Counted from the first letter of the stretch, positions 27,607 to 37,438 are shown. The stretch is DNA of 64,000 nt from Pseudonocardia sp. HH130629-09 (GCF_001294645.1 NZ_CP011868.1:2852001-2916000), one strand, 5' to 3'. Notes: generated from the sequence alone by a model not told the origin. Numbers and translations: made by a program.

Positions 27607-27685
27607 ATCGACCCGCCACTCGTGACCGTGTATAGCCAACCTCCCCGCGGAGGAATGTGTACGGCGGGCGGCGGCCGGGAACCGG

Positions 27686-28583
27686 TCAGCCGCCGTCGGC
27701 GCGGTAGCGCTGCTCGAGCTCGCGGACCTCCCCGAGCCCGGCGAGCTCGGCGAACGCATCGAGACCGCCGAGCCGGTCGATCAGCGACGCCGGTGTGCCC
27801 TCCGCACGCAGCCGCTCCAGTAGCTCCCGCATCCCGGCCGTCGCCGCGAGCAGGGTGCCCACCGGGAACAGGACCAGGGCGAAGCCGAGCTCGGCGAGCC
27901 GGTCGCGCGACAGCGGCGGGGTGCGGCCGCCCTCGGCCCAGTTGAACACCAGCCGGTGCCCGGCCAGCGCGGTCGCGACGGTCTCGACGTCCCGTTCGGA
28001 GGTCGGCGCCTCCACGAAGAGCAGGTCGGCGCCGGCGTCGGCGTACCGGCGGGCCCGGTCGATCGCCGCGTCCAGCCCGTCGACGGCGGCGGCGTCGGTC
28101 CGGGCGATCACCAGCAGGTCCGGGTCGGTCCGGGCGTCGACGGCGGCCCGCACCTTGGCAGCCATCTCCGCGGCGGGCACCACCTGCTTGCCGCGAGGTG
28201 CCCGCACCGCTTGGGCATGACCTGGTCCTCCAGGTGCAGCGCGGCGACCCCGGCCCGTTCGTAGTCGCGGACGGTCCGGATGACGTTGAGCGGGTTGCCG
28301 TAGCCGGTGTCCGCGTCGGCGATCAGCGGGAGGTCGACGGCGTCGGCCAGCCTGCCCGCGTGCGCGGCCATCTCCGCGCCTCCGAGCAACCCGACGTCGG
28401 GGCGGCCGAGCAGCCCGGCCGTCGTCCCGAACCCGGTCATGTAGACGACGTCGAACCCGGCCTGCTCGACCAGCCGCGCGGACAGTGCGTCGTAGGCGCC
28501 GGGGGCGAGCACCGGGGGCCGGCGTCGAGAAGGGCACGCAGCCGGGCGCGCCGGTTCCCGGGTCGGCCGAGGAGGTCCGCCAC
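27686..28583 (-). pseudogene. Isocitrate lyase/PEP mutase-family protein, two frameshifts
   Basis: A TIM-barrel C-C lyase family (oxaloacetate decarboxylase or methylisocitrate lyase-like), about 295 residues if repaired. The segments A-P-G-A-Y-D-A-L-S-A-R-L, V-Y-M-T-G-F-G-T-T-A, L-I-A-D-A-D-T-G-Y-G-N and H-L-E-D-Q-V-M-P-K-R-C-G-H-L are in one frame, and K-Q-V-V-P...V-I-A-R-T-D-A to the end in another. One base appears lost in a C5 run near 28507 and one in a G run near 28190. The GTG at 28583 is a likely start. Repaired, all catalytic parts would be present, so a sequencing error is plausible. Confidence 0.75.
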
Positions 28584-28718
28584 GGCGAGGTCCCTTCGTC
28601 GAACTCCGATGGTGTCCTGCACCGGTCCCCCGGCACGACCTGAGAAGTCCTCACTCAGGTTACGTGAGGGGGGTTGTCCCCACTGTCCGTTCTGGTGCGA
28701 GCCGGAACCATCGTGGGC

Positions 28719-29666
28719 GTGACCGACACCCGGCCCGCGCCGCGCTCGGACTTCTCCGACCGGCTCCGCCATCCCGTACCGCACCTGTTCGTCTACGCGT
28801 TCGCGATCGTCCCGGCGGTCGCGCTCGTCGCCGCCGTCCCGCTCGCCTGGGGCTGGGGGCTGACCTGGCTCGACGCCGGCCTCGCGCTCGGCCTGTACGT
28901 CGTGTCGATGCTGGGGGTGACCGTCGGTTTCCACCGCTACTTCACCCACGGCTCGTTCACCGCGAACCGGCCCCTGCGGATCGCGCTCGCCGTCGCCGGC
29001 AGCCTCGCCGTGCAGGGGCCGGTCCGGCACTGGGTGGCCGACCACCGCCGTCACCACGCCTACGCCGACGCCGAGGGCGACCCGCACTCGCCGTGGCGCT
29101 ACGGCACCTCCCCCGCCGCACTGGTCCGCGGCTTCTGGCACGCCCACATGGGCTGGATCTTCGACCGGTCGCTGACCGACCAGCGCCGCTTCGCCCCGGA
29201 CCTGCTCGCCGATCCCGACATCGACCGGGTGCACCGCGGCTTCACGGTCCTGACGATCCTGTCCGTGTTCGGGCCCGGCGTCGTCGGCGGCCTGGTGACC
29301 TGGTCGTGGTGGGGAGCGTTCACCGCGTTCTTCTGGGCCGGGCTGGTCCGGGTCGCGGTGTCGCACCACGTCGCGTGGTCGACCAACTCGATCTGTCACC
29401 TCGTCGGCGAGCGGCCGTACAAGGCACGGGACCGGTCCACCAACGTCTGGCTGCTCGCCATCCCCAGCATGGGCGAGTCCTGGCACAACCTGCACCACGC
29501 CGATCCCACCTCGGCCCGGCACGGTGTCGGTCGCGGCGAGATCGACATCTCGGCCGGCACGATCCGGCTGTTCGAGAAGCTGGGCTGGGCGTGGAACGTC
29601 CGCTGGCCGACCGAGAAGCGCCTGGCCAAGTTGGCCGTCCGGCCTGACGAGCCCGCCACCTCCTGA
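28719..29666 (+). CDS. Membrane fatty acid (acyl-CoA/acyl-lipid) desaturase
   Basis: A 315-residue integral membrane di-iron desaturase of the delta-9 type. Three histidine boxes are present in the right order: H-R-Y-F-T-H, H-R-R-H-H and H-N-L-H-H. Four hydrophobic helices surround them. The length fits the family. The GTG at 28719 is the most likely start; earlier in-frame starts exist near 28674 but would add a non-conserved peptide. It is transcribed away from the frameshifted lyase gene. Confidence 0.9.
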   Translation: MTDTRPAPRSDFSDRLRHPVPHLFVYAFAIVPAVALVAAVPLAWGWGLTWLDAGLALGLYVVSMLGVTVGFHRYFTHGSFTANRPLRIALAVAGSLAVQGPVRHWVADHRRHHAYADAEGDPHSPWRYGTSPAALVRGFWHAHMGWIFDRSLTDQRRFAPDLLADPDIDRVHRGFTVLTILSVFGPGVVGGLVTWSWWGAFTAFFWAGLVRVAVSHHVAWSTNSICHLVGERPYKARDRSTNVWLLAIPSMGESWHNLHHADPTSARHGVGRGEIDISAGTIRLFEKLGWAWNVRWPTEKRLAKLAVRPDEPATS

Positions 29667-29961
29667 GTCCGTCACCGCCTGGGTCCCGTCACCGCCTGGG
29701 TCCACTCCGCCGCGGAAGCTCCCGGCGGGGGGCCCGGGTCGGCGCGGGAAGGACGTGCCCGGCGCCCCGCGACCCGACGCGGTACCGGTCCCCGGAGTGC
29801 TGCCCTCCGAGCGGGGCGGAGCGTCCCGGCGGCGCAGCCGGCGTGGAGCTCACGCGGCGGCACGGGCGGCTCGGGCCGGCCGGGCCGCATCGGTGCAGAG
29901 TGTGCGCCGACGCACGATCGGCAAACTTGCACAGTCTGCACCTTTGCGCCAGAATCATTGG
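29667..29961. other. Intergenic region before the MFS exporter
   Basis: About 295 bp. It begins with a near-perfect 16-bp direct repeat (gtcccgtcaccgcctg type, 29668-29703), and the final 40 bp before the MFS start hold an imperfect palindrome described separately. No gene is supported. Confidence 0.4.
29922..29946. promoter_or_regulatory. Candidate TetR operator before the MFS exporter
   Basis: A 25-bp imperfect inverted repeat, CAAA-CT-TGCA then TGCA-CC-TTTG around five bases, ending 15 bp upstream of the GTG. The TetR gene directly downstream is the obvious candidate for binding it. Confidence 0.5.
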
Positions 29962-31938
29962 GTGACGTCAACTACCCGCCCCGCGCGCACCCCCGAGGAG
30001 GCCGCGGCCCACCGCCGCGACGTACTGCTCCCCCTGACCGGCCTCCTGATGGCGCTGTTCGTCGGCGTGCTGTCCAGCACGATCGTGTCGAACGCGCTGC
30101 CCCGGATCCTGGGCGACCTCGGCGGGACGCAGGCCGAGTACACGTGGGTGGTCTCGGCGTCACTGCTGGCGATGACGGCCTCGACCCCGATCTGGGGCAA
30201 GCTCGCCGACCTCTACTCCAAGAAGCTGCTGGTCCAGGCCGCGATCGGGATCTTCCTGGTCGGCTCGCTGCTCTGCGGGCTGGCGGTCTCCACCGGACAG
30301 CTCATCGGCTTCCGGGTCCTGCAGGGCCTCGGCATGGGCGGTCTACAGGCCCTGACCCAGGTCGTGATCGCAGCGATCATCACCCCGCGCGAGCGCGGCC
30401 GCTACATGGGCTACCTCTCCGGCATCATGTCGATCGCCGTCGTCGGCGGGCCGCTGCTCGGCGGCATCATCGTCGACTCGCCGCTGGGCTGGCGCTGGTG
30501 CTTCTTCGTCGGCGTCCCGCTGGCCGCGCTCTCGCTGCTCGTGCTGCAACGCACCCTGAACGTGCCCACCCCCGTCCGTGCCGACGGCGAGCGCGTCAGC
30601 ATCGACTACCTCGGTGCCACCCTCATCGCCGCCGCGGTGTCGGCGCTGCTGCTGTGGACCTCGTTGGCCGGCAAGCAGTTCGCGTGGGCCTCGCCCACCT
30701 CGTTCGGCCTGATCGGCGCCGGCCTGGTGCTGCTGGTGGCCGCGGTCGTCGTCGAGCGACGGGCGAAGGACCCGGTCGTGCCGCCGTTCCTGTTCCGCGA
30801 CCGCACCGTCGTGCTCGCCACCGTCGCGAGCCTGTTCGTCGGCGTCGCGATGTTCGGCTCCACGATCTTCCTGTCGCAGTACTTCCAGCTCGCCCGGGGC
30901 GCCACGGCCACCGAGGCCGGGCTGCTCACGCTGCCGATGATCGTCGGCATGTTCGGCGCGTCGAACATCGCGGGCCAGCTCATCAGCCGCACCGGCGTCT
31001 GGAAGCGCTACCTCGTCGGCGGTGCGATCTCACTGACCGCGGGCCTGTCGCTCGGCGCCGCGGTGATCTCCTCGACCGCGCCGTACTGGCTGGTCGCGGT
31101 CGCGATGGCTCTGGTCGGCATCGGCGTGGGCACCACCCAGCAGAACCTCGTGCTCGCCGTGCAGAACACCGTCGCGCTGCGTCACATGGGCGCCGCGAGC
31201 TCCACGGTGACCTTCTTCCGCTCGCTGGGCGGTTCGGCCGGTGTCGCCGGGCTGGGCGCGCTGCTCGCCTCCGTGGTCGGCTCCCGGACCGCGGCCGGGC
31301 TGGCCGAGGCCGGCGTCGACGGCGGGGCGGCGGTCGGCGGCGGCCAGGTGCCGCACCTGGCCGACCTGCCCGAGCCGGTGCGCTCGATCGTCATGGAGGC
31401 CTACGGGCACGCCACCTCGATGATCTTCCTCGTGGCGGCGCCGCTCGCAGCACTGGCACTGCTGGCGATCCTGGCCCTGCGCGAGGTGCCGCTGCGCGAC
31501 ACCCTCGACATCGAGAAGCCGGCCGACCCCGCTGCCGGGGCCACCGTCACCCCGGTCCCGCCGACCGGTCCGTCCGGTCCGGTGCTGCACGGGTTCGTGC
31601 GGGCCGACGGTGCCCCCGCGGGCGGTGCCGTGCTGACCGTCCTCGACCCCACCGGCGACGAGCTCGGCCGGACCCGCGCCGACGCCGACGGGCACTACCG
31701 CATCTGCGTCGCCACCGGGATCGTGTCCACCGTGTACCGCTGGGAGGGCCGCCCCGCCGCGCGCCGGGTCACCGTCGGTTCGGACGGGCTCCGCCTCGAC
31801 GTCGACCTGCCGACCGGCACACCCGTCGACGGCGCCGTCGACGGCACGGCACGGACCGACGGGCAACCGGGCCGCCACGAGCTCGTCTCGGTCATCGAGG
31901 CGCCCGAGCGCGAGCGGACCGGAGCCGACCGTGGCTGA
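29962..31938 (+). CDS. DHA2-family MFS drug exporter with C-terminal regulatory-like beta domain
   Basis: A 658-residue, 14-helix major facilitator exporter. The motif W-V-V-S-A-S-L-L-A (motif D1-like), G-K-L-A-D-L-Y-S-K-K (motif A) and G-P-L-L-G-G (motif C) mark a drug:H+ antiporter. Residues beyond about 530 form an unusual soluble tail (G-F-V-R-A-D-G-A-P-A-G-G-A-V-L-T-V, D-G-H-Y-R-I-C-V-A-T-G) like a carboxypeptidase-regulatory or transthyretin-type beta-sandwich domain. GTG start; overlaps the TetR gene by 8 bp. Confidence 0.88.
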   Translation: MTSTTRPARTPEEAAAHRRDVLLPLTGLLMALFVGVLSSTIVSNALPRILGDLGGTQAEYTWVVSASLLAMTASTPIWGKLADLYSKKLLVQAAIGIFLVGSLLCGLAVSTGQLIGFRVLQGLGMGGLQALTQVVIAAIITPRERGRYMGYLSGIMSIAVVGGPLLGGIIVDSPLGWRWCFFVGVPLAALSLLVLQRTLNVPTPVRADGERVSIDYLGATLIAAAVSALLLWTSLAGKQFAWASPTSFGLIGAGLVLLVAAVVVERRAKDPVVPPFLFRDRTVVLATVASLFVGVAMFGSTIFLSQYFQLARGATATEAGLLTLPMIVGMFGASNIAGQLISRTGVWKRYLVGGAISLTAGLSLGAAVISSTAPYWLVAVAMALVGIGVGTTQQNLVLAVQNTVALRHMGAASSTVTFFRSLGGSAGVAGLGALLASVVGSRTAAGLAEAGVDGGAAVGGGQVPHLADLPEPVRSIVMEAYGHATSMIFLVAAPLAALALLAILALREVPLRDTLDIEKPADPAAGATVTPVPPTGPSGPVLHGFVRADGAPAGGAVLTVLDPTGDELGRTRADADGHYRICVATGIVSTVYRWEGRPAARRVTVGSDGLRLDVDLPTGTPVDGAVDGTARTDGQPGRHELVSVIEAPERERTGADRG

Positions 31939-32557
31939 GCAGGCCGCCCCCGGGCGTCGCGAGCGCAAGAAGGCCGCCACCCGCGTCGCGCTCGCCGGTG
32001 CCGCGCTGCGGCTGTGCAGCGCCCGCGGGCTGGACGCGGTGACCGTCGAGCAGATCGCCGACGCCGCCGACGTCGCGCCCCGCACCTTCTTCAACTACTT
32101 CACCTCCAAGGAGGAGGCGGTCGTGGCGGCCAACGAGTCGGCGGCCGACACCCTGCTGACCGCGTTCACCGCCCGCCCCGACGACGAGCCGGTCACCGAG
32201 TCGCTGCGGCACGCACTGCGCGCCGTGGTGACCGACCCCGGCTACCTCGACCGGGTGCAGGCGCTGCGGGCGCTGCGCGGGCACCCGACGATCCTCGCGC
32301 ACCAGCTGGCCGTGTTCGCCACCCAGGAGCGGGCGCTGGCCGAGGCCGTCGTCACCCGGACCGGGTCCGACCCGGCCCGCGACCTCTACCCGACCCTGGC
32401 CGCGGCCGCCGCGGTGACCGGGCTGCGCGTAGCGGTGCAGCACTGGCTGGGCGACCACGGCGTGGACCCGCGCTCGCCGACGCTGACCCAGCTCGTGGAC
32501 GAGGTCATGGCCGTGTTCGACGCCGGCCTGCGCGCACTGGCGGGGGCCCCGGCCTGA
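31931..32557 (+). CDS. TetR-family regulator of the MFS exporter
   Basis: A 208-residue repressor. The N-terminal helix-turn-helix reads V-E-Q-I-A-D-A-A-D-V-A-P-R-T-F-F-N-Y-F-T-S-K-E-E, a clear TetR_N signature; the rest is a helical ligand-binding domain of low conservation. Co-transcription with the exporter and the palindrome at 29922-29946 suggest self-contained drug-responsive control. Confidence 0.9.
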   Translation: MAEQAAPGRRERKKAATRVALAGAALRLCSARGLDAVTVEQIADAADVAPRTFFNYFTSKEEAVVAANESAADTLLTAFTARPDDEPVTESLRHALRAVVTDPGYLDRVQALRALRGHPTILAHQLAVFATQERALAEAVVTRTGSDPARDLYPTLAAAAAVTGLRVAVQHWLGDHGVDPRSPTLTQLVDEVMAVFDAGLRALAGAPA

Positions 32558-32588
32558 CCCCGCGGGCGGCCGGGAGAGGATCACCGGC

Positions 32589-33431
32589 GTGCCCGTCACC
32601 ACCGTCCTGGACCGCCCGGCCCCGGCGCCGCTCGAGCTGACCCTGCACCCGGTGCCCGACACCGGTGCTCCCGTGCTGCTGGTCGTGCCCGCGATGGGGC
32701 TGCGGGCGTCGTTCTACGCCCCGCTGCTGACCGCGCTGAACGACGCCGGCGTCGCCGCCGCGGTCACCGAGCTGCGCGGGCACCAGGCCCGCCCCGCTCC
32801 CCCGCCGGGACGCCGCAACGACTTCGGCTACGAGGACCTCGTCGGTGACCTCGCCGCCGCCGTGGAGGCGGTGCGGACCGCGCGGCCGGGCGCGCCGGTG
32901 TTCGTCGTCGGGCACAGCCTCGGCGGGCACCTCGCCGCCGCCCATGCCGCACGGCACCCCGACCGCATCGACGGTGTCGCCCTGGTCGCGTCGGGCAGCG
33001 TCGACTGGCGGGTCTGGGGGCTCGCGCACCTGCTGCGTACCCAGGCCGTCGTGGCCGCGTCGACGCTGATCGGGCACTTCCCCGGCGACCGGATCGGCTT
33101 CGCCGGGCGGGAGGCCCGCGGGCAGATGTGCGGCTGGGGCCGGTGGGCCCGCACCGGGCGGCTCGCGTTCGGCACGCCGCGGGTCGACCACACCCCGTCG
33201 ATCGCCGCGGTGCACCTGCCGGTCCTCGGGATCGGGTTCGACCGCGACGGGTTCGCCCCGCCCGCCTCGGTCGACGCGCTGCTGACCATGTTCGGCGCGG
33301 CGACCCGGAGCCGCCACCACCTCGACGTCCCCGGAGCGCGCCCGCACATCGGGTGGGCACGCGAGCCGCAGGCACTCGCCGTCGTCGTGCCGGTGCTGAC
33401 CGGCTGGGCCCGGGACGCCGCCGGGGCGTGA
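32589..33431 (+). CDS. Alpha/beta hydrolase
   Basis: A 280-residue serine hydrolase fold. The nucleophile elbow G-H-S-L-G-G and the oxyanion-side L-L-V-V-P-A-M-G-L are visible; the acid (G-I-G-F-D-R-D) and a late histidine (A-R-P-H-I-G-W) are plausible. It follows the TetR gene by 31 bp and may be in the same transcript. The substrate is not indicated. Confidence 0.8.
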   Translation: MPVTTVLDRPAPAPLELTLHPVPDTGAPVLLVVPAMGLRASFYAPLLTALNDAGVAAAVTELRGHQARPAPPPGRRNDFGYEDLVGDLAAAVEAVRTARPGAPVFVVGHSLGGHLAAAHAARHPDRIDGVALVASGSVDWRVWGLAHLLRTQAVVAASTLIGHFPGDRIGFAGREARGQMCGWGRWARTGRLAFGTPRVDHTPSIAAVHLPVLGIGFDRDGFAPPASVDALLTMFGAATRSRHHLDVPGARPHIGWAREPQALAVVVPVLTGWARDAAGA

Positions 33432-33518
33432 CCCCGGCGGCGCCGACATGCTGAAGGCCGTGCTGAAGGTCGCCGTGCTCGGGCAGCCGTGCTCGGGTCG
33501 CCGTGCCGCCGCGGCCGG

Positions 33519-34274
33519 TCAGACCCCGGTGTTCACCGACTCGTGCCACGGGATGACCAGGCGCTTCGCGGTCGTCACCATCATGTAGAGCAGCGACCCC
33601 AGCACCGCGAGCAGCACGATCACCGCGAACAGCCGTGGCGCGTCGAGGGCGTTGAGGCTCGACACCACGAGGTAGCCGAGCCCGGCGCTGCCGCCGAGGT
33701 ACTCACCGACGATCGCGCCGATCACCGAGAACACGATCGCGACCTCGGCGCCGGCGAACACGTACGGCAGGGTCGCGGGCAGCTCCAGGTTCCGTAACGT
33801 CGCCCAGCGCGAGGCGCCCAGCCCGGTCATGACGTCGCGGTGCCCGCGCTCGACCGAGCGCACCCCCAGCATCACGTTGAGCATGATCGGGAAGAACGCG
33901 AGCAGCCCGGCCATGATGATCTTCGAGGTGGGACCGAAGCCGAACCAGATCACGAAAGATCGGCACGAACGCCACCTTGAGCACGACCTGCAGCGCGACC
34001 AGGGCGGGCTGCACCGCGCGGCGCAGCCACTCGATGCGCCCGAGCACCGCGCCGACGCAGACGCCCGCGACGAGCGCGGCGCCGGACCCGACGAGGACCT
34101 CCAGCAGCGTCACGCCGATGTGGCCCCAGGTCTCCGGCGAGCAGCTCCCCCAGCGCCTGGACGACGGCGGTCGGCGCCGGCAGGATGAACTCCGAGACCC
34201 CGACCACCGAGACCGTGAACTGCCAGACCCCCACGAGCAGCAGCTGCGTGGCGTGCCGCACGCCGAGCGGCGGG
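33519..34274 (-). pseudogene. ABC transporter permease (NitT/TauT type), two frameshifts and N-terminal fusion
   Basis: An inner-membrane permease of the nitrate/sulfonate/taurine class, about 250 residues if repaired. The start region [22 protein letters not shown] is fused in frame to the ATPase fragment. The middle ([14 protein letters not shown]) is in a second frame after a one-base loss near 34135, and the end ([12 protein letters not shown], then the EAA-like G-L-G-A-S-R-W-A-T-L-R-N-L-E-L-P) in a third after an extra A near 33956. It is the last gene of the LysR operon. Confidence 0.75.
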
Positions 34275-34607
34275 TTCGCCTCCTGGAACACCAGCCCGAA
34301 CTCGGCGAAGACCGCGTCGTCGCGACGGCCGGCGGCCCAGGCGGGCAGGCCGCCGGCCTCGACCAGCCCCGCGGACGGGGCGAGCAGACCGGACAGGATC
34401 CGCAGCAACGTCGTCTTGCCGCAGCCCGAGCGCCCGACCAGCGAGACGAACTCGCCGCGGCCGACCTCCAGGTCGATCCCCGACAGCGCGCGCACCTCGC
34501 CGCGCCCGGGTCGGGTACACCTTGTCCACACCGGACGCCCGCAGGCCGACCGCGCCCCCGGTCGGGGCCGCCTGCGCGGCGGAGCGGATCGCCGTCTCCT
34601 GGGTCAT
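34275..34607 (-). pseudogene. ABC transporter ATPase, N-terminal fragment only
   Basis: Starts M-T-Q-E-T-A-I-R and reads the first half of an NitT/TauT ATPase: Y-P-T-R-A-R then, after a one-base loss near 34502, L-S-G-I-D-L-E-V, the Walker [12 protein letters not shown] and the Q-loop L-V-F-Q-E-A-N. It then passes directly into permease sequence. The signature motif, Walker B and H-loop (roughly 140 residues) are absent, so it cannot hydrolyse ATP normally. Confidence 0.75.
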
Positions 34608-34656
34608 GCTCGTCTCCTGCTCCGGTGCCGGGGACCGTCGTCGTGTCGTCGGGTGC

Positions 34657-35196
34657 TCATCGGCTGCCCTCCGTGCCGTCGAGGCCGGCGTCGAGCCACT
34701 GCGCCGGGTCCTGGCCGGCGGGGGCCTGACCGACCGAGGAGACCTCGTCGTAGGTGGCCTGCCAGCGCTGCGGGTCGATGCCGGTCGGGCCCCGTCCCGC
34801 GGCGTCGGTGATCGGCGCCCGCCGGGAGGAGACCAGGCGCAGCGCCCCGTCGTGCACCACCCCGCCGATCGCGACCAGCGGTGCGCCGCGCTCCCCCGCG
34901 GCGACCATCGTCTCGATGTCGCCGATCCGGGAGATCTCCGCGGACCCGGCGAGCAGGGTCTGGATGGCCGGCGCGGAGCCCTGCGTGGCCTCGAAGGTCA
35001 CGTCGAGACCGTTGGCGGCGAAGAAGCCCTTGGTGTCGGCGACCATCTCGGCGGCGTAGCCGAGCGACTCCATCGGCAGGATGTTGAGGAAGGTGATCCG
35101 GTCGCGGCCGTCCTGGCCGCCCCCCGACCCGCATCCGGCGAGGACGAGGCAGGCGGCGAGCAGGACCGCGGCGAGCCGGGTCGTCGTGCGGGTCAT
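34657..35196 (-). pseudogene. NMT1/ThiY-type solute-binding lipoprotein with internal deletion
   Basis: Lipobox L-A-G-C with Cys22 and a normal first lobe (I-L-P-M-E-S-L-G-Y-A-A-E-M-V-A-D-T-K-G-F-F, E-A-T-Q-G-S-A-P-A-I-Q) up to A-P-I-T-D-A. The text then jumps to a C-terminal G-I-D-P-Q-R-W-Q-A-T-Y-D segment. Total length is 179 residues against about 320 for the family, so most of the second lobe is missing although the frame stays open. The ATG overlaps the upstream amidohydrolase stop. Probably non-functional as written. Confidence 0.7.
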
Positions 35197-36315
35197 CGGG
35201 GGACCTCCGGTACGTGGTGGGTCGACGCGAAGGACTGCGACGGTGTGGCGGCGGTGTCCGGGCCGCGGTACCACGCGGTGGCGTTGCGGACCGCGGACCG
35301 CGGACCGCGGCCCGGGCGGCCGGGTCGAGGGCGGCGAGCAGCCGGGCCGCCCCGTCGCCGTGGCGGTGCGGGTGGTCACCGGCGTGGAGTAGGATCTCGG
35401 CGGCGCCGAGGACCTCCAGGGCGTCGCGCAGCTCGCCGGGGTCGCGCGGCAGATGGACCGGCGCGGTGGTGAACCGGACCTGCTCGCGGACGTACTGCGA
35501 CGGCATCCGGTCCACCCACGGCACCTCGCGGCGGATGCCGCGCCACTCCTTGTCCAGCCGCCACAGCAGCGGCGGCAGCCAGGACGACCCGCACTCGGCG
35601 ACGGTCACCCGCAGTTCGGGCAGCGCCCCGAGGGCGTCCTCGGCGACCAGCGACACCAGCTGGGACTGCGCGACCTGCCCGTGGGACAGGTAGCCCTGCA
35701 GGTGAGTGTGGGTCAACCCGGTCGTGGTCGGGGCGCTGCCGACCCGGCCCCCGGCGTGCAGGGTGACGACCAGCCCGGCCGCGGCGGCCGCGGCGAGGAC
35801 CGGCCGGAACACCGGGTCACCCCAGCGCAGATCGTGGCCACGCACCGGGAGCAGCACCTGCACGAAGCGCGGGTCGTCCGCCCAGTGCTCGATCTCGGCG
35901 TCGGCCGCCGCCGGGTCACCGAGCGGCACGGCGACCGACTGCGGGCGCGGGACTCGTGGTCGAGGAACCGCTGCGCGACCCAGGTGTTCACCGCCCGGCA
36001 CAGGGCGGCCTCGAACGCGTGGTTGCGGCTGACGTCGAACGCGGTGGTGCAGGTCAGGACCGCCGTGGTGACCCGTCCGCCACCGGGGGCCGGGGGGGTC
36101 GAGGACGGCGGCGCGCAGGGGCGCCACGTCGTGCGGGGCGGGGCCCTCGACCATCGCGGGCGGGTAGGCACCGGCCTGGACGGGTCCACGCGCAGCGCGG
36201 CCCCCAGGGCGTAGTCGCGCCAGTAGGGGCTCAGCAGCGGCGAGAGGTCGGTGAACGAGGCCGGTGCGAGGTGGGTGTCGGCGTCGAAGAACTCCTCGGC
36301 CGGCTCGGCGCTCAT
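35193..36315 (-). pseudogene. Amidohydrolase_2-family gene with multiple frameshifts
   Basis: A metal-dependent hydrolase/decarboxylase, about 370 residues if repaired. It begins M-S-A-E-P-A-E-E-F-F-D-A-D-T-H and includes F-D-V-S-R-N-H-A-F-E-A-A-L, E-I-E-H-W-A-D-D-P-R-F-V-Q-V-L, V-T-L-H-A-G-G, W-R-L-D-K-E-W-R-G and a G-D-H-P-H-R-H. Frame changes occur near 36180 (one G lost), 36092-36098 (one extra in a 7-G run), about 35945, and at the triplicated heptamer 35288-35308. Repaired, it ends with a TGA overlapping the binding-protein ATG. It is a paralogue of its upstream neighbour. Confidence 0.75.
35288..35308. repeat. 7-bp tandem repeat, three copies, disrupting an amidohydrolase gene
   Basis: ggaccgc three times in a row. 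With one copy the amidohydrolase frame would read A-A-V-R-N-A-T-A-W-Y, as family members do; the two extra copies (14 bp) shift the frame. Confidence 0.8.
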
Positions 36316-37438
36316 TCCTCGCTCCCGGGCAGGCTCAGGCCGTAGAGGCGGGCGGCGTTGGCGGCCGGCGCAGCGCCGCGGGCAGCACCCGCAGCGCGGT
36401 GATCGGGTCGTCGAAGTCGCAGTGCGGGTAGTCGGAGGAGAACAGGATCCGGTCGGTCATCCCGGTCTGCTCCCAGGTCGTCGCCAGGTGCGCGGGCATC
36501 GGCGGCTCGTCGATCGGCTGGGTGGTGAACCAGACCCGCTCGCGCACGATCTCCGACGGGGGACGGGTCAGCCACGGCACGTCGTCGCGGCAGAGCTCCC
36601 AGGCGTCGTCGAGGCCCCAGAGCAGCGACGGCGGCCAGGACACCCCGCCCTCGACGAGCACGAACTGCAGGTCCGGCACCACATCGAGGACGCCGCCGGC
36701 GACCAGCCCGGTCAGCGCGACCGCGACCGCGTTGCCGTACCAGGCGTGCTGCTCCAGGTAGAACGACGGCCAGCCGTCGCCGCGGTGGCCCTCGGTGCCG
36801 CCGAGGTGGATCGCCACCGGCAGCCCGTGCGCGGCGGCCGCGGCGTAGATCGGCCGGTACTTGGCGTCCGACCAGGGCAGGAACGTGCCGCTGTGGAACA
36901 GGACCTGCACGAACCGCGGGTCCGCGGCGCGGCGCTCGATCTCGGCGACCGCCTCCGCCGGCGACTCGTGCGGGATGCAGATGCTGGCCCGCAGCCGCGG
37001 CTCGGGGTCGAGCCAGTCGGTGACCAGCACGTCGTTGTACGCGCGGCACAGCGCGGCCGCGAACGCGGGCTCCTCGGCACCCGCGGTGTGGCCCTGCATC
37101 GGGATGAGCACCCCGGCGACGACGTCGTAGGGGTCGAGGAGCTGGCTGCGCATCAGGTCCAGGTCACTGCCCGGGGGCCGGAAGGCGCTGCCGGGCGGCC
37201 CGGCCTCGGGGTGGGAGTCGCGGCGCATGCCGCCGTGCCGGACCCGGGGGTAGACCGCGGGCGGCGGCGCGCCGCGCAGCCCGAAGCGCAGGAACCGGCG
37301 CCGCCAGGGCTCGGGCAGCGCGGCCGCGAGCCGGTCGGCGGTGACGACCGGGTGGATGTCGGCGTCGACGATCGGGGTCCGGGCGCGGCGCCGGGCCGGG
37401 GCCCGGGTGGTGGCCGTTGCGGAGTCGGTGGTGGTCAT
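36312..37438 (-). pseudogene. Amidohydrolase_2-family protein with a late frameshift
   Basis: A TIM-barrel hydrolase/decarboxylase, 375 residues if repaired. I-V-D-A-D-I-H-P-V-V near the N-terminus, D-P-R-F-V-Q-V-L, V-A-I-H-L-G-G, W-F-T-T-Q-P-I and the S-S-D-Y-P-H metal motif are intact. The last 20 codons change frame near 36365 (one base lost), after which N-A-A-R-L-Y-G-L-S-L ends at 36312. As written it would stop at 36335 with 367 residues, so activity might survive. ATG at 37438 with GAGGAG upstream; overlaps the LysR stop. Confidence 0.8.
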
